NCBI RefSeq assembly: GCF_002970975.1
Contig: NZ_PNFA01000006.1
Location: 212,773 to 276,772, forward strand
Direction of reading: 5' to 3'
DNA from: Microbacterium halophytorum
GTDB taxonomy: Bacteria; Actinomycetota; Actinomycetes; Actinomycetales; Microbacteriaceae
Length of the DNA: 64,000 bases
Shown piece after piece: positions 38,460 to 47,847 of the stretch (its first letter is position 1; each line of letters starts with the position of its first letter). Below the pieces are notes generated by a model that did no database searches, had not been told where the DNA came from, and was given only the letters and a program-made list of their open reading frames with translations. Both the position numbers and the translations under genes were made by a program.

Positions 38460-39250
38460 GGTGTGCTCCTCAGGTAGTCCAGTGCCGTGCGGGTCCAATC
38501 CCGTTCGGCGGTGATCGTGGTCGCCGCGTCGCCCTGCCATGGCAGCCAGTGCTCGACGATCTCGTTCGCGCCCCGCTCACGGGGGCGGACGGCTTCGAGC
38601 AGGGCGGGGTAGTCGTGCAGGCCCGTTCCCATCGGGGCGCCGGAGTAGGTGAAGCCGACCCAGCCGTCCTGTCGGGCGAAGGCGAAGTCCTTGGCGTGCA
38701 CGTTCTTCACGTGCGGCGCCGACTTCCGGATGCATTCGCTCGGCTGCTCGAGCCGGGCGACGACGTTCGCGGGGTCGAGGCAGATGCCGAGCGCGTCGCT
38801 TCCGACCCGTTCGACGAGCCCGACGAGGTCGGAGGTCGGCAGCTGCTCGTACGTCTCGAGCGCGAGCTCGACGCCCGCGGCTTCGTACATCCGGACGCTC
38901 TGTTCGAGCCAGCCGGCCGCCTCGCCGAGCGAGGGGCGGGACCCGGGGCCGTAGACCATGCTGCGCACGAGCCGCGCGTCGAAGGCATCGGCGAGCCGCA
39001 GGAAGCGGTCCAGACGCTCCGGGGCGACGCCCTTCGTGCCGAGTTCGATCGTCATCGCGTTCTCCCGCGCGGCGGTGGCCGCGTCGCGCAACTCGGCGTC
39101 GCCCATCCGCTCGAGCCGCGCGTCGTCGCAGATCTGGAACAGCCCGACGCCCAGGCGGCGGGCGTCCTCGAACTCCTCCGCGAGGGTCAGGGGTGCGTCG
39201 ACGCGGGCGGAATGCCGCCAGAAGTAGGCGTAGGAGCCGAGGCCGATCAT
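38456..39250 (-). CDS. oiaC: Putative 3-oxo-isoapionate decarboxylase (OiaC-like), sugar isomerase/epimerase fold
   Basis: A protein of 264 residues with the xylose-isomerase-like TIM-barrel pattern. Expected metal ligands are Glu132 (ALETYEQ), Asp159 (CLDPANV), His185 (NVHAKDF) and Glu233 (VEHWLPW). Family members isomerise, epimerise or dehydrate sugars; OiaC is the member that decarboxylates 3-oxo-isoapionate to L-erythrulose. The name rests on position between ApnO-like and erythrulose-processing genes. ATG 39250 overlaps the upstream gene's stop (ATGA), and its own stop overlaps the ApnO-like start. If the pathway is wrong it would be a ketose epimerase. Confidence 0.55.
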   Translation of the reverse strand: MIGLGSYAYFWRHSARVDAPLTLAEEFEDARRLGVGLFQICDDARLERMGDAELRDAATAARENAMTIELGTKGVAPERLDRFLRLADAFDARLVRSMVYGPGSRPSLGEAAGWLEQSVRMYEAAGVELALETYEQLPTSDLVGLVERVGSDALGICLDPANVVARLEQPSECIRKSAPHVKNVHAKDFAFARQDGWVGFTYSGAPMGTGLHDYPALLEAVRPRERGANEIVEHWLPWQGDAATTITAERDWTRTALDYLRSTP

Positions 39251-40014
39251 GCGGACCGCGCCCCCGCCAGCTCCGCGGCCTCGTCGAGCACCCGCACCAG
39301 CGCGTCGGGGTCGTGGGCGAATCGGCCGAGGAAGACGCCGTCGACGTCGTCGCCCAGGGCCGTGATGAGGCCGGGCCCCGCGGCCCCGCCGTAGATGACG
39401 GCCGAGCCCGCCCTGTCGGCGTCGGCGTCGAGCATCGCGCGCAGGGCGCGGGCGACGCCCCGGATGTGGTCGTGCCCGGCCGGTTCGGGGGCCCCGATCG
39501 CCCACACGGGCTCGTAGGCCGCGATGACGGCGCCGGGCGCGGCGCCCGCGAGCGCGCGACGCAGCTGTTCGGCCGCGACCTCGGCCGCGGCGGCCGGGGC
39601 GAGGCGATCGACCTCGCCGATGCAGAGCACGGGGGTCAGGCCGTGGCGCAGGGCCGCCCGCGTCTTGGCCGCGACGACCTCGTCGGTCTCGCCGTGCATC
39701 CGGCGTCGTTCTGCATGGCCGATCTCGGCGATCGACGCGCCGACCTCGGCGAGCTCGGCCGCCGAGACCTCGCCCGTGTGGGCACCGGAGTCCTCGGCCG
39801 CGACGTCCTGCCCGCCGACGCGCACCGGGGTGCCCCGGAACGCGTCGACGGCGGGCAGGACCTGGAGATAGGTCGGCGTGATGAACAGCTCGACGGCGCC
39901 CGACATCACGCCGGCGTGCGCGCGCACGCGCTCCGCGACGTCGCCGAACCACGCCGAGGCGCGCTCGTGCCCGAAGTACATCTTCAGGCTCACGCCGACC
40001 CGCACCCTCGACAT
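39247..40014 (-). CDS. lerI: Triosephosphate-isomerase-like L-erythrulose-1-phosphate isomerase
   Basis: A protein of 255 residues with the TIM catalytic residues Lys11 (SLKMYFG), His100 (EIGHAERR) and Glu168 (AYEPVWAIG). It departs from true TPI at key places: NWKMN is SLKMY, the phosphate-gripping loop 6 AIGTGK is AIGAPE, and the GGS phosphate motif is IYGGAAG. Such divergence is expected in LerI/EryH-type enzymes, which convert L-erythrulose 1-phosphate to D-erythrulose 4-phosphate. ATG 40014 is two bases after the stop of the RpiB-like gene. It is therefore not the housekeeping tpiA. Confidence 0.7.
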   Translation of the reverse strand: MSRVRVGVSLKMYFGHERASAWFGDVAERVRAHAGVMSGAVELFITPTYLQVLPAVDAFRGTPVRVGGQDVAAEDSGAHTGEVSAAELAEVGASIAEIGHAERRRMHGETDEVVAAKTRAALRHGLTPVLCIGEVDRLAPAAAAEVAAEQLRRALAGAAPGAVIAAYEPVWAIGAPEPAGHDHIRGVARALRAMLDADADRAGSAVIYGGAAGPGLITALGDDVDGVFLGRFAHDPDALVRVLDEAAELAGARSA

Positions 40015-40016
40015 CG

Positions 40017-40487
40017 TCAGCAGGACCCCGTCGACTCGTACTTCCCGATCACCGCGACCTTCTCGGCCGATGCGCTCGTCTCGTCGAATCGGTAGGTCAG
40101 CCACTCCTTCGCGAGGCGACGGGCGAGCTCGATGCCGACGACGCGCTGGCCCATGCAGAGCACCTGCGCGTTGTTCGACAGCACCGAGCGCTCGACTGAG
40201 AACGAGTCGTGCGCGGTCACGGCCCGGATGCCCGGCACCTTGTTGGCGCTGATCGCAACGCCGAGGCCCGTACCGCAGATGAGGATCGCGCGGTCGGCCT
40301 CGCCGCGCGCGACGCGCTCGGCGGCCTCGATCGCGACCGTCGGGTACGGCGTGTGGCCGTCCTCGGCGACCCCCACGTCGACGACGCTCGCGACGCCGGG
40401 GTTCTGCTCGAGGTCCATTTTGATGGTCTCCTTGTAGCCGTAACCGGCGTCGTCGCCGCCGATCACGATGCGCAGTGCGTCAGCCAT
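40017..40487 (-). CDS. derI: RpiB-like D-erythrulose-4-phosphate isomerase
   Basis: A protein of 156 residues in the RpiB/LacAB family. The N-terminal [15 protein letters not shown], active-site [13 protein letters not shown] (Cys71, Thr73) and [20 protein letters not shown] are typical. RpiB proper interconverts pentose phosphates; DerI converts D-erythrulose 4-phosphate to D-erythrose 4-phosphate, which enters the pentose phosphate pathway. The neighbours (LerI-like and DhaKL kinase) favour DerI. The ATG follows GAAGGA. It starts 15 bases after the kinase stop. Confidence 0.7.
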   Translation of the reverse strand: MADALRIVIGGDDAGYGYKETIKMDLEQNPGVASVVDVGVAEDGHTPYPTVAIEAAERVARGEADRAILICGTGLGVAISANKVPGIRAVTAHDSFSVERSVLSNNAQVLCMGQRVVGIELARRLAKEWLTYRFDETSASAEKVAVIGKYESTGSC

Positions 40488-40502
40488 GGTGTCGTCCTTC
40501 TC

Positions 40503-42209
40503 TCATTCCGTCAGTGTCGAGGCCAGCAGTGCGAGCGAGTGCGCGCCGGGGTCGGGGGTGCCGAGGGCCTTCTCGTGATGGGCGCGGGCGCGGCCCATCT
40601 TCGGAATCATGTCGGCGGTCGCCGCGGCCGCCGCGGCAGCGGCGGACGAGGCCGCGCGCCACGCCGACGCGACGTCGGCGCCGGACGCGACGGCGGCGGC
40701 GAACGCATCCGCCAGGGGCACGAGCGCGTCGACCATCGTTTTGTCGCCGGGCACGGCGCCGAACGCGAGCACCCGCTCGGACGCGTCGGAGACGGCCAGC
40801 GCGAGCGCAGCGCCATCCGGAACGCCGTTGTCGCCGACGCGGTCGGCGACCGCGCTCAGGATGTTCCCCCAGATCGCACCGGAGGTGCCGCCCGCCCTGT
40901 CCGACCACGCGTACGCCGCACGGGCGATCACGGTGCCGGCGCCCGCACCGCGCGCCGCTGCGTCGCGTGCGGCGTCTCGGGCGGCGTGCACGCCGCGCTG
41001 CATGCCGATGCCGTGGTCGCCGTCGCCGGCGATCTGGTCCATCCGGCCCAGCTCGTCGGCGTGGGCGTCGATGGTGCCGACCCAGGCGTCGAACCAGGCG
41101 GCGACTGCGGCGGCGAGGGCGCGGGAGGTGTCGTCGGCCTCGCCGATCGCGTCATCGGTGTCGGCGGTGAGCTCGTCGGCCGTGAGGGCTTCGCCCGCCT
41201 CGGCGGTGCCGCGGCGATAGGCGGGGGTGTCGACCCCCGTGCCCCACAGGGCCTCGAGCTCGTCATCGAGCCAGAGCAGCGTGAGCGACGTGCCGGCCAT
41301 GTCGAAGCTTGTGCAGTACTCGCCGACGTGCGGATCGACGGCGACGAGGCCGGCCTCGTCGAGCAGCTGGGCGATGCGCCGGTACACGACGAACATCTCC
41401 TCGTACTTCAGCGAGCCGAGCCCGTTCAGTACGGGAACGACGCGAGCGCCCCGGAGCTCCGCCACGTCATCCGGCAGCTCGTTCAGCAGGCTCGAGACGA
41501 GCAGCTCGGCGAGTGCGTCGGCCGTCGGGATCTCGGTCGCGTCGAGGCCCGGTTCGCCGTGGATGCCGAGCCCGACGGCCATGGTGCCCTCAGCGACCTC
41601 GAAGAGCGGCGCCTCGGCGCCAGGGAGGGTGCAGCCCGTGAAGGCGACGCCGAACGAGCGGGTGCGGTCGTTGGCGCGCCGCGCCAGCCGCGCGACCTCG
41701 GCGAGGGGGAGGCCGGCCGCGGAAGCGGCGCCGGCGATGCGGAACACCGTCAGGTCGCCCGCGATGCCGCGGCGCTTGTCGATCTCGGAGGCGGGCGCCG
41801 ACGAGACGTCATCGGTCACGGCGATCGACTCGCAGGGGATGCCCGCGGCGCGGAGCTGCTCCTGCGCCGCGTCGAAGTTCAGCACGTCGCCGGCGTAGTT
41901 GCCGTAGCCGAGCAGCACGCCGCCGCCCCGCTCCGCGGCCTTGGCGACCGACAGCACCTGCTGGGTCGAGGGCGAGGCGAAGAGGTTGCCCATCGCGGCG
42001 CCGTGCGCGAGGCCGGGGCCGACGAGTCCGCCGAACGCGGGGTAGTGACCGCTGCCGCCGCCGATCACGAGCGCGACGTGGCCGTCGGGCGTCCTGGTCG
42101 AGCGGGCGACCCCGCCCGGAACGCGGCGCACCGAGCGCGCGTTGGCCGCGACGAAACCGTCGATCATCTCGTCCGCGAAGTCCGCGGGCTCGTTCCACAA
42201 GCGGGTCAT
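40503..42209 (-). CDS. lerK: DhaKL-type ketose kinase, putative L-erythrulose kinase
   Basis: A protein of 568 residues joining a DhaK domain and a DhaL domain, as in ATP-dependent dihydroxyacetone kinases. The DhaK part has VIGGGSGHYPAFGG and the substrate-binding His217 in GLGIHGEPG; the DhaL part has the metal/ATP site AGDGDHGIGM and GGTSGAIWG. LerK/DerK erythrulose kinases belong to this fused class. ATG 42209 is chosen by homology (MTRLWNEP); another ATG at 42239 would add ten residues and lies next to the operator. It is the first gene of the seven-gene operon, so it lies next to the divergent regulator. Confidence 0.75.
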   Translation of the reverse strand: MTRLWNEPADFADEMIDGFVAANARSVRRVPGGVARSTRTPDGHVALVIGGGSGHYPAFGGLVGPGLAHGAAMGNLFASPSTQQVLSVAKAAERGGGVLLGYGNYAGDVLNFDAAQEQLRAAGIPCESIAVTDDVSSAPASEIDKRRGIAGDLTVFRIAGAASAAGLPLAEVARLARRANDRTRSFGVAFTGCTLPGAEAPLFEVAEGTMAVGLGIHGEPGLDATEIPTADALAELLVSSLLNELPDDVAELRGARVVPVLNGLGSLKYEEMFVVYRRIAQLLDEAGLVAVDPHVGEYCTSFDMAGTSLTLLWLDDELEALWGTGVDTPAYRRGTAEAGEALTADELTADTDDAIGEADDTSRALAAAVAAWFDAWVGTIDAHADELGRMDQIAGDGDHGIGMQRGVHAARDAARDAAARGAGAGTVIARAAYAWSDRAGGTSGAIWGNILSAVADRVGDNGVPDGAALALAVSDASERVLAFGAVPGDKTMVDALVPLADAFAAAVASGADVASAWRAASSAAAAAAAATADMIPKMGRARAHHEKALGTPDPGAHSLALLASTLTE

Positions 42210-42263
42210 AGCAGGGCCGTTTCCGTTCTTCGTCGCCATCGGCGGAGATGGACTCAGTGTGAC

Positions 42264-42277
42264 AAACCGGTTGACCA
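42264..42277. promoter_or_regulatory. Operator 1 of the apionate/erythrulose operon
   Basis: AACCGGTTGACCA (42265-42277) is, on the minus strand, TGGTCAACCGGTT. It lies 55 bases before the kinase ATG at 42209. The same 13 bases recur at 42372-42384 and 43375-43387. Confidence 0.6.
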
Positions 42278-42370
42278 ATTGCAAGGCCCGGTGATTGCGT
42301 GTGGAGGGAGATGCGGGTGTCGACGCGCGCGGGGGTACCGTTGGAAAGGGCCTTCGGCCTGCCGTCCAAG

Positions 42371-42384
42371 CAACCGGTTGACCA
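42371..42384. promoter_or_regulatory. Operator 2, proximal to the GntR gene
   Basis: CAACCGGTTGACCA; the minus strand contains TGGTCAACCGGTTG. It lies 55 bases before the chosen GTG of the GntR gene, mirroring the distance of operator 1 from the kinase gene. Confidence 0.6.
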
Positions 42385-42438
42385 GGAATCTCGGATGTGG
42401 GATACGCTCGGGGCACCGGCTCCGGGAGGCGGCGCGCG

Positions 42439-43215
42439 GTGGGTTTCTCACAGATGGGTACGGCCATGGCATCGGATGCCTTCTCTTCGGACCAGATCGT
42501 CGACGCGCTCGGCTCGATGCCGACGGGAACACCCGTGAGCGAGGTCGCGCGCCGCCTGTTGGACCTGTTCACGAGCGGCCAGATCGAACCGGGCACACGC
42601 CTGCCGTCGGAGCGCCAGCTCGCCTCTTCGCTCGCGGTGGGGCGATCGGCCGTCCGGGAGGCCCTCGCGGCGCTTGAGATGCTCGGGATCGTCGACGTGC
42701 GGCCGGGGTCGGGCACGTTCCTGCGGGGCCAGGCGAGCGAGCTGCTGCCCCAGACGCTGCGCTGGGGGCTCCTGATCGGCGAGCGCAACACGGCCGAGCT
42801 GCTCGAGCTGCGCAGCGGGCTCGAGATCTACGTCGCACGACTGGCCGCGACGCGTGCGACGAACGACGAGAAGGCGGCGCTGCGCGGTCACGTCGACAGT
42901 ATGCGGGCCGCGGGCGACGACCTCGCGGCGTTCGCGAAGGCGGATCTGGCGTTCCATCTCGACCTGGCCGATGCCGCGGGGAACAGGACGCTGCACGATC
43001 TGCTGCACGTCGTCCGCTCGCTTCTGCAGGTGTATGCGGATCGCGCCGTGCATACCGTCGAGGAGGCCGAGACCGCGGTGCGGGAGCACGAAGCCGTAGC
43101 CGGCGCCCTCGAGGCGGCGGATCCCGACGGCGCGGCGTCCGCCATGGCGGTGCACATGATCACGGCGAGCGAGCGCCTGCGCAGCCTCACCGAGGGCGCC
43201 CCCGTCGAAGCCTGA
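42439..43215 (+). CDS. GntR-family regulator, FadR subfamily
   Basis: A protein of 258 residues. The winged helix (IEPGTRLPSERQLASSLAVG, then SAVREALAALEMLGIVDVRP, GSGTFLRG) is followed by an FCD effector domain with LELRSGLEIYVARLAA, the metal-ligand-type Asp and His in ADLAFHLDLADAAGN, and a late REHEAVAGALEA. GTG 42439 is preferred because GGGAGG (42424-42429) lies nine bases before; ATG 42466 is an alternative. It is divergent from the kinase operon and followed by the importer operon, so it probably represses both until a pathway sugar acid or ketose appears. Two matching operators lie between it and the kinase gene. Confidence 0.85.
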   Translation: MGFSQMGTAMASDAFSSDQIVDALGSMPTGTPVSEVARRLLDLFTSGQIEPGTRLPSERQLASSLAVGRSAVREALAALEMLGIVDVRPGSGTFLRGQASELLPQTLRWGLLIGERNTAELLELRSGLEIYVARLAATRATNDEKAALRGHVDSMRAAGDDLAAFAKADLAFHLDLADAAGNRTLHDLLHVVRSLLQVYADRAVHTVEEAETAVREHEAVAGALEAADPDGAASAMAVHMITASERLRSLTEGAPVEA

Positions 43216-43374
43216 GGCCTCTGGCCCTGATCAGGGATGATTCCGCGCGAACTGCTCGGCGCGCGGGAGCCAGCGACGTTCAGTGTGTCCTCGGGACCTC
43301 TGGTGCCGGACATCCGCCGTTCCCGGAGCGTTGCAGAATCCGTGGTTCCTCTGGCGCGGGTTGCATGCTAGTTT

Positions 43375-43389
43375 TGGTCAACCGGTTGA
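43375..43389. promoter_or_regulatory. Operator 3, upstream of the importer operon
   Basis: TGGTCAACCGGTT (43375-43387), within the perfect palindrome TCAACCGGTTGA (43378-43389). It lies 55 bases before the DUF2291 ATG. The 229-base gap also holds CCCTGATCAGGG at 43225-43236 just after the regulator's stop. Confidence 0.65.
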
Positions 43390-43444
43390 TAGATGTCGTG
43401 CGCGGAAGCGCGCCGACGGAAGCTCGAAGAGGAGCCCATGACCC

Positions 43445-44089
43445 ATGGCAGCACCCGATAGCCGCCCGCGGATCCGCCCCTGGATGATCGGAACGGTCGC
43501 ATTCCTGGCCGTTGTGGCGGTCGGGGCGGCGACGACTACGTATCGGTCGATCAGCGACGTGAGCAGTGCGGCGGAGGAGGCGGCGTTCAGCCCCGCCGAG
43601 TATGCGGATGAGCGATTCGAGAGCGAGATCGTGCCGCAGATCGAAGAGGACGCCGTCGATCTGACCACGCTCCTCCAGGAGCTCGACGCGGGCGGGGACG
43701 AAGCGGAGTACGGCAACTCGTCCGGTTCATCCGGAAATGCGTACAGCTTCCCCGTCACGTTCACCGGCACGGCAGGCGCTCAAGAGGGGGCGATCGTTCC
43801 CGTCACGGTCGCGGGCGTGCCGGATGACGTCACGGTGCAGCTGCAGGTCGGGCCCGCGATCAACGGGACGGCGCTTCGGGACGCGACCGGCACCGTCTCG
43901 TTCAATGACTTCACGAACCAGCTCGAGTATCAGGAGGTCGCGACCGAGTTCAACAACCGGGTGCGTGACGGCGTGCTCAGCGACATCGAGATCGCCGAGG
44001 GCGAGACGGTGGAGGTCACGGGCGCGTTCACACGGATCAACCCGGCGCTCGTCTCCGTCGTCCCCGTCGACCTCGCGGTGGCGCCGTGA
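43445..44089 (+). CDS. DUF2291 family protein linked to the sugar importer
   Basis: A protein of 214 residues: one N-terminal membrane segment (MIGTVAFLAVVAVGAATTT) and an extracellular domain with YAFP-like YSFPVTFTGTAG and DFTNQLEYQEVATEFNNRV. DUF2291 proteins accompany ribose-type sugar ABC importers, including those of polyol and tetrose pathways; their function is unknown. In Gram-negatives they are predicted lipoproteins, but no lipobox Cys is seen here. The ATG at 43445 follows GAGGAG; an out-of-frame ATG at 43438 ends at once. The ATPase GTG overlaps its stop. Confidence 0.75.
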   Translation: MAAPDSRPRIRPWMIGTVAFLAVVAVGAATTTYRSISDVSSAAEEAAFSPAEYADERFESEIVPQIEEDAVDLTTLLQELDAGGDEAEYGNSSGSSGNAYSFPVTFTGTAGAQEGAIVPVTVAGVPDDVTVQLQVGPAINGTALRDATGTVSFNDFTNQLEYQEVATEFNNRVRDGVLSDIEIAEGETVEVTGAFTRINPALVSVVPVDLAVAP

Positions 44090-45640
44090 GCGCTCCCGCC
44101 GCCGTCGACCAGGTCGTGATGACCGCGCGCGGCATCACGAAGACCTACGGTGTGACGCGTGCGCTCAAGGGAGTCGACTTCGACATCCGAGCAGGGACAG
44201 TGACGGTGCTGTTCGGTGAGAACGGTGCGGGCAAGTCGACGCTCATGAAGATCCTCTCCGGGGTCGAGCAGCCCACGTCGGGCACGCTCGAGCTCGACGG
44301 AGCACCCGTGTCGCTCGAGAACACGGTCGACGCGGCATCGCGCGGCATTGCGATCATCCATCAGGAGCTCAGCCTCGCGCCGAACCTCAACGTGCGCGAC
44401 AACATCTTCATGGGGCGCGAGTACCGCCGGTTCCGCGGGCTCTTCGTCGACGAGAAGGCCGAGACCGCCAAGGCCAGGGAAGTGCTTGCCCGCATCGCAC
44501 CGGACATCGACCCGACCGCACCCGTCTCCGAACTGCGACTCGGCCAGCAGCAGATCATCGAGATCGCCAGAGCCCTGTCGGGTGACGCGCGCGTGCTGAT
44601 CATGGACGAACCCACCTCGGCGCTCAGCGCGAGCGAAGTGGAGGTCCTGTTCTCGCTCATCCGGGAGCTGACCGACGCGGGCGTCGCGATCGTGTACATC
44701 TCGCATCACCTCGAAGAGGCACTGGAGATCTGCGACCACGCCGTGGTCTTCCGCGACGGTGACCTGGTCGCGAAGGGGGAGCGGCGCGACATCGACCTCG
44801 AGTGGATCATCTCGAACATGGTCGGACGCGCCGCCGACGACCTCGCGCCCGACCTCTTGGAGGAGTTCGGCGACGTGGCGCTCTCTCTGCGCGGCGTGAC
44901 CGTCGCCGATCAGACCAACCCTGCGCGACTCGCGGTCGACCGGCTCGACCTCGACGTGCGTGAGGGCGAAGTGGTCTGCCTGTACGGCCTCATGGGTGCC
45001 GGGCGCACCGAGCTGCTCGAGGCGCTCGCGGGGCGGACGCCGATCGCGGGCGGCACGGTCGTCGCGAACGGACGGACGCTCGGCGCCGAGGGCGTCGCCG
45101 ACAGGATCTCCGGCGGCATCATGCTCGCTCCGGAGGACCGCCAGCGCGACGGTCTCGTGCAGAGCATGTCGGTGGGGGAGAACGCCTCGCTGGCGAGCCT
45201 CCTGTCGTTCACGACCCGCGGCTTCCTCCGCAGAGGGCCGGAGCGCGAGGCCGTCGAGCGCGGGATCACCGACGTACGGGTGAAGACATCGGGCCCGAAG
45301 GCATCGATCACCTCGCTGTCGGGCGGCAATCAGCAGAAGGTCGTGATCGCGAAGGCCCTCATGACGACGCCGGACATCATCCTGCTCGACGAGCCGTCGC
45401 GGGGCATCGACGTCGGCGCCAAGGCGGAGATCTTCAACCTGATGGCACGAGAGGCCCGCAGAGGGCTCGCCGTGCTGTTCGCGACCAGCGAGGTCGGCGA
45501 GGCACTGCAGGTGTCGAACCGGATCATCGTCATGTCGAAGGGGCGCTTCGTCGCCGAGTTCGACCCGAGGACGACCACACGCGAAGACCTCATGGTCGCC
45601 TCTGGCGAGGCACCGGAGGAGGAAGAGGCGGGAAACGGCA

Positions 45641-45648
<8 letters not shown>
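44086..45648 (+). CDS. Ribose-type sugar ABC transporter ATP-binding protein
   Basis: A protein of 520 residues with two ABC domains, as in RbsA. Domain one has Walker A GENGAGKST and Walker B LIMDEPTSAL; domain two has the degenerate Walker A GLMGAGRTE, signature LSGGNQQK and LLDEPSRGIDVG. GTG 44086 overlaps the DUF2291 stop (GTGA) and its own 3' end overlaps the permease start by eight bases, so the three are coupled. It energises import of the sugar consumed by the minus-strand operon; D-apiose is the suggested ligand. Confidence 0.9.
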
Positions 45649-47760
<2,112 letters not shown>

Positions 47761-47761
47761 C

Positions 47762-47801
47762 CGGATCGGCCCGGCGGAACGCGTTCCGCCGGGCCGATCC
47801 G
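47762..47801. terminator. Perfect 40-bp palindrome after the sugar-binding protein gene
   Basis: Left half 47762-47781 is the exact reverse complement of 47782-47801. In RNA it forms a very stable hairpin directly after the stop codon. It probably terminates partly or protects the 3' end, raising the level of the binding protein over the DUF1593 gene that follows after 46 bases. Confidence 0.65.
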
Positions 47802-47847
47802 ATGCCGTACCCACCTCATCGGCACACATCACGAAGGAGTGAGACGA

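Noticed and set aside
39247..40487. Housekeeping tpiA and rpiB
   Set aside because: Both lie inside the catabolic operon, and the TPI-like protein has altered phosphate-binding loops.
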